Positions 1-13,100 of a stretch of 64,000 nt of DNA are shown one piece after another. Source of the stretch: Alitta virens (taxonomy: Eukaryota > Annelida > Polychaeta > Phyllodocida > Nereididae); NCBI GenBank assembly GCA_932294295.1, contig OW028573.1, positions 18,434,155 through 18,498,154 of the forward strand, in the 5' to 3' direction. Position 1 is the first letter of the stretch. Each line of letters starts with the position of its first letter. Under the pieces are notes generated by a model. That model did no database searches and was not told the origin of the DNA. It saw only the letters and a list, made by a program, of their open reading frames with translations. The translations under genes and the position numbers were made by a program.

Positions 1-3000
1 CTGCTGCGCTATACCACAATCCAGTGGCAAGTCTTAGTGCCAAACTACAAACACCAGGGAAGTTCAGCACACAGCCGATGGCCCATGGCTCAATGTAATG
101 GGATTTTCACCCCTGACTTCCCATACAATATTGTTGTAAGGAGTTAGTGTGTGCTCCCCAATGCATTGTTCAATTGACCCCCAGCCACAGCAACCGGCTT
201 TCAATCCTATCTCCAAGCACCCGACAACTTCCAACACAATGGCCCCAACAAGCCCAGCCCCGTCTCTAGCATCTTTGAGGGGCCCATCAACCATTTATGG
301 ATCATGGATGCCTTTATACGACATCATAACCATGTTACAGCGCTCTTCAATGCACACCATAAGCTTGTCAAACGAGTCAATAATTAGCAGTAACCCTCGC
401 CATTAGTTCTATTAAGCAGTTTATGAGTAACCAGATTACCTACATTATTAAATTTCGCTCCAACGTAACTGACTCTCTTTAGCAATGTAAAAATAAACAC
501 CATACAACATAGCTAGTTTTCATACTCCATCCCCACCAGCTGCCAGTTAATATGCTGTCTCATATTACATAGAGTAGGCGAGTCCCAGTGGTTCATCATA
601 TTTACAAGTAGTTTGCAACACCCATAATAGTTTGTTACACTTCCCGAGAGTTTGGAACATTTACAACTTATTATGACAAAAAGTTTGAAATACTTACCAC
701 ATAAATTGAATCCTGCAAATTGCCAAGAGAATTCGAGGCATTCACTGTCGCCATAAATTGCCCCACATTGGCAAAAACATGATCCTGAAATTAAAGGAAG
801 AAACAATTAGATTAGTGTCAGTACAGGAAGTTAGAAGTCACAAAAATGTGTGTTTGGGATTGGCTGACCCCCTACATAGACATGGTTTAGAGCTAATGAA
901 TTATTATACCTATGAAAATAGTTCGAGTCGCGCCTTTGAATAATATATGTCATTTTATTGCCATTATCATGGGCAAGAAACATAATAATATATAAATTGA
1001 AAATATGAAAATCACACTGTCAGTACATACAAAGATTCAAAAATGTAGAAATGGCAAAAAAGGCCTCTGAAGACCCAGTTCTCATAAGAGGTGAATAGCG
1101 AATGATATTAGGATATATTTTTGCAAGTCAAGTTCATTCACCTGAGATACCTTTATTTGGTAATATGTCAATTATCTTACATATTTCTTATCTCCAAAGT
1201 TTAAGATAATATGTCCATTTCCGTGGAATTCGTAATCATCAACAGAATACGTACGTTCTGACTGCAAATTACTAGGCATTACTAAGCATATATATTACAC
1301 ACTTACGAGGAAGACATGCTTCCCTTAGAGTTGAAACACCATTTGCAAACACAGAAATAACGTTGTGTGCTGACTCCCAGGGGACTAGCCCACCCTAACG
1401 TTAATGTAATTGTTACTATTTACAACCACATATTCAAATGCTTCTATCCCTGGGACTAATTATGCATGAGTTTAAAACCTGTCAGGTGCTAGCATGGGCA
1501 CAACACGACAATACTGACAAACAATACACCCTCAACTTCACCACGACAATAGTACACACAAGAAAGATGGCTATCTGTTTCATGGTGGGGGACTGACACT
1601 GCACCAATCCTTTTTGGGCGTCGTTTGTAATTGGCCATTTCCCTGCAGTTTGAAATCATGACAAGAGCCAATTTTGTTTTACATTTACACTCTCAGTTGT
1701 TGTCAGCCCACAACAACCAGCTGCTCCCACAGAGAGGGCAAATTAGTACATGTACATAAATCAACCTCAGTTCAACGTGCTTGCAAATGCAGGCTTTAAA
1801 ACAATTCCCTTGTGATTTGGCCACAACAATCGAGACTATTAATCCTCATCAGTGAATCACAGAGGCATAAAGTTTGAGATACTGAACATACTACGAAGTG
1901 CACAGGCTCACCTACGGCTCGCTATAAAATGGCATATCCATGCAAGGCAAACCTTTGTTATACATAATTTGTAAATAATGTGGTGTTGTTAAAGAGGATA
2001 ATCAGTTCATAATGAATATTTTCACAAATTTTAAAGAATATTCAATTTTGTGCACAACCACATATTCAAAGTGTAAAAGATTAGTTACAGCACTGTTACA
2101 TCCATTTACCAAACAAGTGACTTCAGTACCTCCAGAATCTTTCTTGATCAAAACAAATAATATATTGTATTTATGGTTCCCAGCAAATAAACCACCCTCA
2201 GTCGGGCTTTGTGGCAGCTCAGATTTGGGCGAGGGGTATTCTCCTCTCCACCAAATAATGAAGAAAAAATTCATTACTCTTTAAAGAATTCATTGCTGAT
2301 GGGCATGACAGCTTATCTATACAGCTGATCACTTTGGAAGAAGGATGAGTTGCCCTGTGCAAAGAATCAGTTTTAAAGCCACTATTTAACTCATGATAAT
2401 ATTGTCACAATTGACAATGGCCATTCGCTGACGATAGATCAATATTGCGGTAATTCTTTACCAAATGCTTGACATTATGTCTCCGTTTGGGACCTTAAAC
2501 ATCATAACCTAACCTACCCCGCCAGCTCAGGATTGAAATAGGATCTAACTTCTGAATAAGACTTGAAAAGCAAGAACGTCATTTTTGCATAGTGCCCGGG
2601 GTATTTTTGTCCCATGTCTCTTTTTATGTTAGTGGCTGGCTGCTTTCTTCAAGTGACTTGCTGCCTTGGCCATGATAGGGGCTGAGAAAGCAGCAGTTGC
2701 AGGGGACAGCGGGGATGATGTGGTAATCAGAGCGGCGAAGGGGCAGTGGAGGTCACAGGGGTCAGATGCTGACGACACTACATGCTTTATGATGGCTGGC
2801 CCCACCCTTTTCCTGAGGATGCGAGCAGCCTCCATCAAACAGCAAGATCAATGGGAGGATGTGAGCTGCATGCCGCTACACCCATCAAAGATGGCAGCCA
2901 CCTGGCCGGCCTTCCCATGACCCCTGTCTCAGCAGCCTGCCTGTCTCCATCTCCTCATCCAAATGGATCCATGCTACTGCTGCTGCCTACACGCTCCTAC

Positions 3001-6000
3001 ATGCGTCCAATATCAATTGCCCGACCGCCACTCCACTAATCATCAGCCAAGCACTCCATGAAAACTTTTTCCACTGCTTCTCCCCAACACTTTCCCTTGT
3101 TTAGTGGGCGAACGTGACGTTTTCCCTAAAAGCCTGAAATTCTAGCAGACTTTCTTCGCCCCATATGATATAGACAGCAAAGATCAACACAAGCTGCTAA
3201 TATGGCCAGTCTATTCACACACATACTGCAGTGTCTGCAAACGCAATAAACTGCACTTCCGTTACACTAAACCCTGACGTTATAATAACTCCAACACAAG
3301 AAAGCTGTTTTTCCTGTGGGACACGAGGGAGATCCATGGTCCAGTTCTGGAGCTCCTAAAAAGTGGACAATGGCTTGAAAATGCTATAGAACCTCGACAT
3401 ACAGTAAGAAGACATCTATACATTTGGGCAACAATGGCCGCATTGACCCTTAACTAATATTGGCCTTAATAAACGTGTTCATAACCATTACATAATGTGC
3501 TAATCAGAACCAAACTTGGCCCCAAATCCTAACAATATCAATTCTTAACACAACGATGTTGTTTATGAAATGCCTAAAATTTGCCTATAGTGGGTAGAAC
3601 TTCCCTTCTATACTTGTCACATAGTGCTGTTCCAAATTCAGACAGAAGATGACAAAATGAGAGACATGTTGACAACATCACATGCCTGAACGATCTCGTC
3701 ACACAGAAAACTGGCTAACCTCTGACAAAAACAGTTGTTTGCGACATGTAAAAGACGTTTGGAGAGGACGTTTCATGTTGTAGCAATTCTGTGGATTTAA
3801 GGAAACAAAATCAAAAGATAATATTGCAACCAAATTGAACCAATATGCTGCGAGATTCTTTGATAGGCTGTAATTGGTGTCCTTATGTATAAGTCATACA
3901 TGCAGGTGGAGGTAAGCGGCATGCTCCTGTGAGGATTTTAATACATGGTGTCCTTGATATATACAAGTGCAGGGGGATGTATGGGGACATTTTAAGGCAG
4001 CATCTTGGGGTTTGGTAAAGCAGCATCAGGAGCAGAGACACGAAATGGGGCCCTCCAGGTCGTTTTCTGCTAGCTCCTAGGCTAGTTGATCCACATGATG
4101 CAAATCTAAAGACATGTGATGAGGGATGCTCCGTCTCCTCCTCCCACACGGCATCTCTGCACAATCATCTTCACTCAACTCCTGGCTAAATTAACCATGA
4201 TCATTCCCAAAGGCCTGGCGTTTCCTCACTGCGCCAGCATGCCTCATGTTAGGGGACTGCTAATAATGAAGCCATCTAAATTCAAGCCACACAGGACTGC
4301 AGTGTACAATGACCTGCTTCAGTCATTAGCTTCTCGCCAGCTCACACACTGGAATATCATTAGGGCCACTGACTTTCCCACATATCGAGGTGTAGTATTA
4401 AACAACTAGGGCTAAAAAGAGAAGCAGTGGTTCCATGTCCTTGACCTACAAGCCTGGAATACTATCAAGGCAGAGATCTTAACGTACACAGAGGCAGCAT
4501 TATGGCAAGCCACGGCAATAAAGTGAGGTATGGTTGCAAGGCTTAAAAGCTTTCTCAGTGCAATGACAAGCACAGGGGAATTCTCAGGGTAATAAGCTGC
4601 AAACGAGTCTTGCAACGCCTTAGGTGAGACCATGTCAGGGCCATAGCCATAGAGCAGAGCTGAGTAGAGCAGTAAGCAGAGGATGAAAGGCTGATCGGAG
4701 TTGGGGGGAAAGCAAGCATGAAATGCAAGGTGACAATGAAGCGGAGCAGTGGAGGACTGGGTTGGCAGGGCAGCTGATGCCCAGGGTGGCTCCCCTGAGC
4801 CCACAAGTGACTCGCTGTGTAAGTATGTGGCCCGAGGGCTAGCAGGGCTTACATCAACACCCTGCTAATGGCCAATCTTAAACGTTGAAGGTGGCTTAGG
4901 ATGGCTTAGGCCCGTTGCTGCACAGCTGCGAGTGTGGCCCACTTGACCCCACCTGTTCCCCATGCATGAATCAAAGGCTTGGCTAATCAATGGCAAACTT
5001 TAACAGAGCAATTTTAATTCAGAGAGCTCCTTTCCCTTGGGGGGATGGAGGATGCAGCGCGTAATCGTGTTGCAATAATGCAGAAAAGGGAAAGGGTCCT
5101 TATGCATCCTTGTCTGCCTGCCAGGCTCTGCATCATCAGGGCATCCATGATGTGCCATGCAGGTTTGGGCAACGTAGTTTTAGGCCATGTAGGTTTTGGA
5201 GCATGCAGCAGTCTGCCCAGGGCTGTCTTGCTTTTTCATTGCAAACCTTCATGCTCGGTGGCTGTAAGTCGCCCCAGCCCAATCTGTCACTCTCGTCTGT
5301 GTCAGCTCTCTGAGCACCCTAAGTGGCCACGATATATGAAGCAAGAAAATTCAGGAAAAATAAGCTGCGAGTAGTGGCAGGAATGATAAAGCAAAAAAGC
5401 AGAGCGCGCTAGGACACGCCACAGGCAAGTAGGCAAGCAAGCAGGCTGGGCAGACGCCACTCGGCAAACGACGATAAATCTGGCTGGAGAGGGAGCGACG
5501 CCTTGAGTCTGTGTGCCAAATCCCTTCTGATATGAGGAATGGGCAACGCTAACCCATCTGTCCCGATGTCTTGTACTACATCAGATGGCAATTACCAGGC
5601 ATTATGTAAAAACCTTATGAAAACTCACGCTATATGTCTGAATCAGTCTAGCTCTCTCAATAAGGGAAACCGACTGCAGTGCATCTTTAAAGTGCACACA
5701 CACGCACAACTCATGCTTCAGACTCCTATGCATGTACGTGTGGCGTTGCAAGCATTAATAAGAGCATTTGATGCAGCATTTGATGCAGTTGAGAGCGGCT
5801 GGGATCAGGGGTGGATCATGAGAGCATTGGCTGCTCGTTATTAGCTGCTCACCCCACGTGACATCCACTTCAGCATTGCTGTCACATACATAACGTCGCT
5901 CTTATTTCCTCGCTTAATGCATGCCACAACCACGACAGCCTCCTAATGCGCCCCTCCTTCTAAATATCAAGCCAGACGAATTTACAACATTTGTGGCAAG

Positions 6001-7050
6001 TGTCAGTACACGTGAATGTCGAATATTAAAGAAACGCATTTAGCCAAGTTAGAAATTACCAGCCCTGCTTTCGCTGCTGCTGTTATTGCCGCTGCCTTCT
6101 GCATCTCCAGCTGTTTGTCAAACTGCGCCGTTTTAAAAAAACGTGTGGTTGCAAGATGCCCTCAAACATTCACCGACTGCGCCTCAAAAGCCATCCTTGT
6201 TCCATTCTCGTTTCATGGCACGTGTTCTCATCTCAAATTGAAACCAGCTATGGTAGGAATGGGGACAACAACATGATAAGATGCTTTGCATACTACACAA
6301 TGCGAGGTAATGGTCACCCTATATCTTGTCATCAGGTGACATTATGATGGATGACCAATTGGTGGGCTTGAGAAGGGGGTTCTAGGTCTGCATGTCCTTC
6401 TCTTGTAGGTCTTCTGTCATTTTGTTTTCATTATGTTTGCGGAGGCAGCCACTTGATGTGGGTCAAATCTGATGCTCCACTGGATCAGGTTTCCATAACT
6501 GGTTTTCACAATTCCAGCTCGACCGCAAAGCCCCTTATGAGCAATGGAATGGGGTGAGGGCCACACCCCAACCCCTGATTAAGCCTAACTGGCCCATTGA
6601 CTACCATTCAATTTGCTAGCAATGAGCAGAACGGAGAGTGCCTATGAAAAACACATTGCTCTACAGCATCTAATTAAACTTGGACAAGACAAGTGTGCAG
6701 CTGCAGTTTCATTATGGATGGTAGCAGACCTCCCCTCCCCTCCTACTTCACATATCCGCCTTGGATTCAGAGCCAAACATTCATTTTTCTTCAATATTAA
6801 TACTAATGAATCGTACTGATAACATGCGTCACTCACCAAGCTTTCTATGGATTCTTTAATTTATCAAATTCTTAATTGAACTTTTTAATGAGTTGTTAGG
6901 TTTTTGGAGAAAGTAATTGATCAACAAAAAAGTAACTGGGAAAGCTATGCATGAGGTGCTTCTTGCATTATTCCAATGAATCAGACAATCAGGCAGCTCC
7001 ATAAAACATTGTTTTAACACACTTCATGACAACCATGCCTGTTAGAGATA
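1..7050. other. Non-coding stretch, no gene supported
   Basis: Open frames here are short, overlap on both strands and show no recognisable family, no matched splice pattern and no domain. Some GC-richer patches (about 2.65-3.0 kb and 4.7-5.5 kb) account for the longest chance frames. I see no tandem array or terminal inverted repeat. The stretch may be intergenic or part of a large intron of the minus-strand polycystin-like gene that starts at 40.1 kb. Confidence 0.5.
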
Positions 7051-7130
7051 GCAACGAAACTGTTACACTTGCAACAGTATTAAGGCCAGAGCAACGAAAC
7101 TGTTACACTTGCAACAGTATTAAGGCCAGA
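7051..7130. repeat. Two perfect tandem copies of a 40-bp unit
   Basis: The unit starting GCAACGAAACTGTTACACTT occurs at 7051-7090 and again, identical, at 7091-7130. Just downstream a shorter phrase, GAGTTGCATTAGA, is also repeated (about 7135 and 7160). The perfect identity implies a recent local duplication by slippage. No coding sequence is involved. Confidence 0.9.
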
Positions 7131-10100
7131 TGAAGAGTTGCATTAGACAGAGCTTAGGAGAGTTGCATTAGAAAGGCAGGCAGGACAACTGCTGAGAAGC
7201 CGAGCACAGTTCACAGGAGGCTGCACAGTTAGACGGTAGGGTGCAGCAGTGATAGATGCAGGCCTGGGACCTCATCAAGTCTTGTTATGGCAGTTTTATT
7301 TTGCTTGTTGGCTTAGGGAGCAAAGCAGGCATTATGCAGCAACATGGCAAGGCATTGCTTCTCTTGTCCTGCCATTTCCACTGTTCGTGTATTATTTCCC
7401 AGGCAATCAGGCGGACAGCCAACCGGATAAATCTGCTTTTATGATACAAGCCACAATGTGGGTCACATACACACATCCAGGATTATCTGCAGGCCAGCCA
7501 TGTCCTGCTCCTTTAGCCACAATCACCTACACCTTGTTTTATGCGGCAGGAAAGCAATCTAGCCATCAGCAGTCCACAGCCCATATCAAAGACTTGCAAC
7601 CAGTGTCCTATCCTTCCAGTTCATCTCAAGGAGACTGCAAGGTCATGGGCCCACTTCATCACTCGTACATGCAGACGTCTCCTGTAATACTGTGATTAGA
7701 TAAAAGCAAAAGCAGTTCTGTTGCAAAGAGCCCCAGGGTTCAAATAGGCCTGCTTTTATTGCTACAAACAATGTTATCCATCATATAAGAGTATTTGTCC
7801 AGACGCTGCAGTCCCAGGAGCCAGGCAGATGGAGACATCTCTCACAAGACAGCTGTGTTGAACATGCAGACAGTCTGCCTTGCAAGAGCTGAGCTGCTAG
7901 ACGTGTCATGTCGACAAGCAGCGCATGACAGTATGTATGGAACATGATGCCAGCCTGCTTTCAATCCGATAAGACTCTCCCATACATCATCAGAAACACT
8001 GACTGTTGCACCTTGATAACTATGTCACGATGTCTATGTTGCTACAGCTGAGTTGACAGGCCACTGACATATTGGCCTACGAGAAATTACATTTAATCTC
8101 TCTTCACATTGCTCCAAGAGCCAGTGAATAAATATGTCCAACATATTATGACCTAGTTTTTCAGTTCTTATAGTGATCAATTTTGGCCCAGAACATAACT
8201 AGCTGAAAACGGCCCCTTGTGGTACAGAAATTCACAAGAACTTGTCGCATAAAGACAAAACAGTTTAATTTCAGGTCGTGTAAACCAGATTCCTTGCTTA
8301 ACTAACTACTTTATATGATATTCAAGCATGATCACAGCCACTGAGTATGTTTAAAGCTGATGACATGCTATGGAGCTAGCTTTACGACAATATTTTTCAT
8401 TTAAAAGCCCATGATAACAATTTCTTTCTGGTGGAGCAAGTCTTTGTCAATCTATTTTTAACAGAAGCAAACTCCAAGAATGTAATATATTGTTTTTCAT
8501 GCGGAGAAGCAAAGAAATCATGCAAGCACCAATATTTTAATAAGACAAGAATAGCTTAGTTTAATAATGGATCGTTTTAAGTGAGAAACTTGAAAGTTGA
8601 CACTTCCATTACTTTCAGTCTTGCAATAACAAAGAAGACACTGGCTTAATGGCCACACGAAAAACATCCCATCACGCTTGACCATTTAGATAAGACAACC
8701 TGTCAAACTGCACATGAGACTGTTTTTCACTTGTCAATGAATTGTTTATCAAAGTTACATTTCCATGGCGTGAGCTAACCTATTAAACATTCAGTGAATC
8801 ACGCAACTCCTTAATCAATCACTTGGAAATATTCTGTATATTGAAGAAGTGACACATAAACTTCATCACACATGGATGGATGAAACTTTTCGGTCATGAC
8901 AGCCAATGACATGTTTATGAATTTTGTAACCTTTCATCTAAAAGCATGAAGACAGCAGATATTCATGAAACCATGTTCGCGGAATCATGATTAACAAATA
9001 TGGCATCATATCAAAAACATTCGCCAACCAATCGCAAGCAATGTTATGACGTCATCAGGCAAACATTGCAATTCATATTGCTAACTTTCGAATAAGATGT
9101 ATCGTTATAATATCATTGTTGTCACTAACAATATTTCGAATTCGCCATATTTTTAGGTGTGCTCCACCGATTTACAAATTTTTACGATTTGAACTACAGT
9201 GCAGTTTGACAACAATTAATTCTATTCTATTATATTCCAATTAAAAATGCAATCTTACAGATGATATCAGCAGGTCTTCAATGGCGCGTTCTTTTGACAG
9301 CAAAATATAGGCCCCAGCTTCTAACTAGCAGACGACGTTTTCTAATAGAACCAGACAGGCAGACAACCTCAATTACCTTACGTAACCGAACTTGCGCAAT
9401 CTATTCAAGTCAGCGGTTAATAATAACTGCCAATTTCCGTTGTATGTCAACACAAGGAATCACAGCATGATCAAAATAATTTTCAGCGCAAGTGGAAGAC
9501 AATTGTTAGGAAAATACTTCCACTCAGTTGCCATAACAGCAACCAAAGCCCCACACCATCCATGACATAATAACATGTCAATGAGATGCTCTTCAAAAGC
9601 AGAAAGGCCTGGGGATTCAGACAGATGAGATCATTAATGGTTTCGGCTGTAAAAGTTTTATTCGCACGCATTCAGAACTGTTCAATGTAAAATGCAGAAG
9701 CCTCGTGAAGCTTGTTGAGAAATATCATTAGCTGCTAAAACTGGGAACTTCGTCAACTACATAACGTCTGCAAGGCACGGTGTGTAACTGTTGACATGTC
9801 ATGACATCTGAAGCTTGTCATTTATAGCAACAGAAGAAAAGTCTAAGCTTTGACTAGGGCAATTAAATCCCGCATTTATCTTGCTTTTATAGTGCCTGCA
9901 GAAAAGTGGTTACACTGACAGACAATTAAATTTTTTCAGTCTTTCAAAGTGCCTCTTCCACGTCATATTGGTTGTTATTGTTTGTAGATTTAAGTTGTGA
10001 AAGGCCATTGAATACCTCCAGCCAACCATGACTGTTTATAAAACACAATAATCAACATTTTAGGATAATCTCTCTCCGTTGGTTGCTCTTTGAGCAAATT

Positions 10101-13100
10101 CAAAAGCGTTTGGGTGGTTGTTTTACTGTTTTCAGACAAATCACGGTGTCACCACTACTATGCTAGGCACTCTAATAACATTCTTTTATGACAAAATCCA
10201 TATTCAGTCAAAATTGTGCGGTAAAATAAAAGGTTTTATATTAATAATGCATAAATGTACAGCCAATTGTGTCACCACATGAGAACTTCATCGGTTTTTT
10301 TAACTTTTTTTTTTTATGATTGCTACTTTCCATGTGATTAGCCATGCCAAACTATGACAGCAACAATATCTCACTGACACAACACAACACCACCAAGCGG
10401 AATGTAACAAACCCTCAACAGCAGTCACCAGAGGGATGCAGGATAATCAGCCAGCTCAGTCATGAACTGTTGTAGGTGACGCTGTTTGACAAGGTCATAC
10501 AAGAAGGTCTCACAGTCGTCTTTTGGAGGGGTGACGGGCCTCGTGGCGCACCCTGGTGGCTGACAGGGCGGTCTTTGAGTGATCTGGTGACAGGTAGAAC
10601 TGGGTGAGGGAATGATTGGAGTGTTTCACTCGTCTGAACTTGGGGTCAGAGGTGGGACAGTTGACAAGCATAGGTGGCACGCCCTGCTTGATTATTAGTC
10701 TCATCATCCGCACACCTGCTAAGCTGCCTGCCTGCCTGGCCCGCTGATTACACCTGGCCACATCATTGGAGCCTTTGATGTTCCCGCCAGCCTGCTTCAC
10801 GTAATCATTATTCCTGGGGATCAGCTACTCCGTCAAATTTCCTCGCATACTTCTCAATGTAATAATACTTGGTGGGTGCCACCATTCCTTTACTGTGTAC
10901 TGTCATAACACAGAATCACTCACATCTGCATGTTAAGTACAGATTTCATTGAAATGAAAAGAGTGATTTGACACAGGATGAATCATTGTCATGCTGCGTT
11001 ATTGCATCATCATTGCTTTAGATGAGGCAGCATGTAATATTAAAGAGAGAAACAGGCAGTGCAGAGCTATACAAATATGACAATCTCATTCCACGGGAGA
11101 TTTCTAATGTGCCAATGGCATCAATAACATTCTGCATATTGTGGGCGCCCAGTATCTCTTTTGCGCATCTCCAGCAGCGCAATTTCGCCTGACAGCCTAA
11201 CATTTACAGAGGGCGATTTTATTACCATCGCATGCTGGACCTGCTTTATAATTTCTGTCCATTTCTTTAGCAGACCTGTCAGCTGCCTTGCAATTCGCTG
11301 ACATAACATTTAAACGCAATTTCTGAAAAGATAAATGATGCAACTACTCATTTGATTGGACACCCCCTAGCAGTCAGCTCTGCAAAAAGTCCATCGTTTG
11401 CAAGAAAACGCAACTGCAGATGCTTTGACAGGTGTTAAAAGCAGTTACACGGCCCACAGCAATAATGAATCACGTGTTCATTGATAATGAGCGCTTGCGG
11501 CTAGACAAGGCACAACACAATACAAAGAGAGAATAAAAAAAAACAGTCGCTATTTAGAGTTATCTGCTAGACAATAAGGTTTCTTTGAAGTTGCAGAGAT
11601 TAACAGGCGGCGAATGGATGGAGTAATCCGCTAATTAAGCCATGATGAAGATGTGGTTGGAGGCAAATCGGCCTAAAATCAATAGGCATTGGAGATGGTG
11701 CAGCTCATCAATTAGCAATAGCTGTCTGATCATGACATCCGCGCCAGCTTGTTGTGTAGCACTTGCATAAAAAGCGGTCACAAATCAGGGATTTGCAATC
11801 AGTCTTTCAACTATCAATCAGGCCGCAAGCCCTCTACTGCTTTTACATATTGCAGCAGGACGTGCTCACTCACGTGTGACTGGTCGGTCATGCTTCGTCT
11901 GTCAATGAGACGTGACTCGGGGGACGGTCTGCATGGCAAGCTGTTGGCCAGAGGGAGTTAAGCAGGATAGATCAAGAACTATTGGTCACAGAGAGGGGCC
12001 CTGAGGCACTCCACTACACCACTAGTCACTAGTGCAAAGTATCAGTAGAATTGAGGAAAGTGAGACATAACTCACTAGGCACCTGCCAAACTAAACCCTG
12101 CCAGACAACCCGTCACACACCCACAGCGCGCAATTCGACGCAAGAGATACCGCCAAATTACGGTACGTCAACGCAACGTCAACACAACGCCATCACGACG
12201 TCCTTCTGTCTATGGTATGTCCACCAACACTGACACATCACAAGCTTCCTGTGCTTCATGAGCTAATACCGCAGTATATACACTCCTATAACATGATTTA
12301 TATGCAGTCAAATCAGCATTTTTCAGCTCTTTTTGGCTTTGTAGATGGGTTCCTTCAAAGAACACAATTTTGTCCATTTAGACCCTGGAGCTGACCAGTA
12401 AACACTAAATCCAAAACGATGGTAGATCAGCACATCCGGCCCTTTAGACATCTTTATGGGCCCTGAGGTGTTATAATCAATTGTTTCCATGAATTATGCA
12501 TCCAACAAACAAGCGCAGTCTTCATTTATGTCGGCCTGTGTACATCACTGTTTAAAAAAAGAAAAAGAAATGTCACACCGAAGGCATGGGTCGAATATAG
12601 CAGAGTCATCAAATGCGACACGTTTCTGGTTCTTATATTGTCAGACAGACAGTCATAGCTTCGCACTTAGACTGAAGGTAATAAAAGCCACTTTTTTTCG
12701 TGGGACAGCACAGCGGCTGTAGGGCCTTAAGTTTTATTGTCAACCGCATATCGGCTGCAGACGTTCGGTGGACTAATCTGCAGGACATGGAGGGTTGAGG
12801 ATTGGACACTGCAGCAAAAAGGACAATGTTTGGCACGACAACACACAGCTGGGAGACAGCAACCTTGGCTAAAAATACACGTAGGGAGACGGTGATGTTG
12901 TTGCACAGGATGAGAAGCAGCCAAAGGAGAGATTGCTCTGCTATCTTGTCATGATGGATAGCCGTAAAGTCTAGCGCTGAAGCCGGCCCTGTTTGTCTCA
13001 GCAGCCCTGCATCACCTAACGTCATCACCGCATCGCACCAGGCGCCAACTGCTGGTCAGTTCGGTCAACAACTAGCCAGGTTTGCTGTCCACCATTTAAT

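Noticed and set aside
4412..4804. 130-codon minus-strand open frame
   Set aside because: Low-complexity, Pro/Ser/Leu-rich composition, no domain and no promoter or splice context.
7249..7695. 148-codon plus-strand open frame
   Set aside because: No family resemblance, no splice signals in context, overlapped by frames on the other strand; consistent with chance in stop-poor sequence.
12633..13028. 131-codon minus-strand open frame
   Set aside because: A second frame overlaps it on the same strand, and the translation resembles no known protein or exon.
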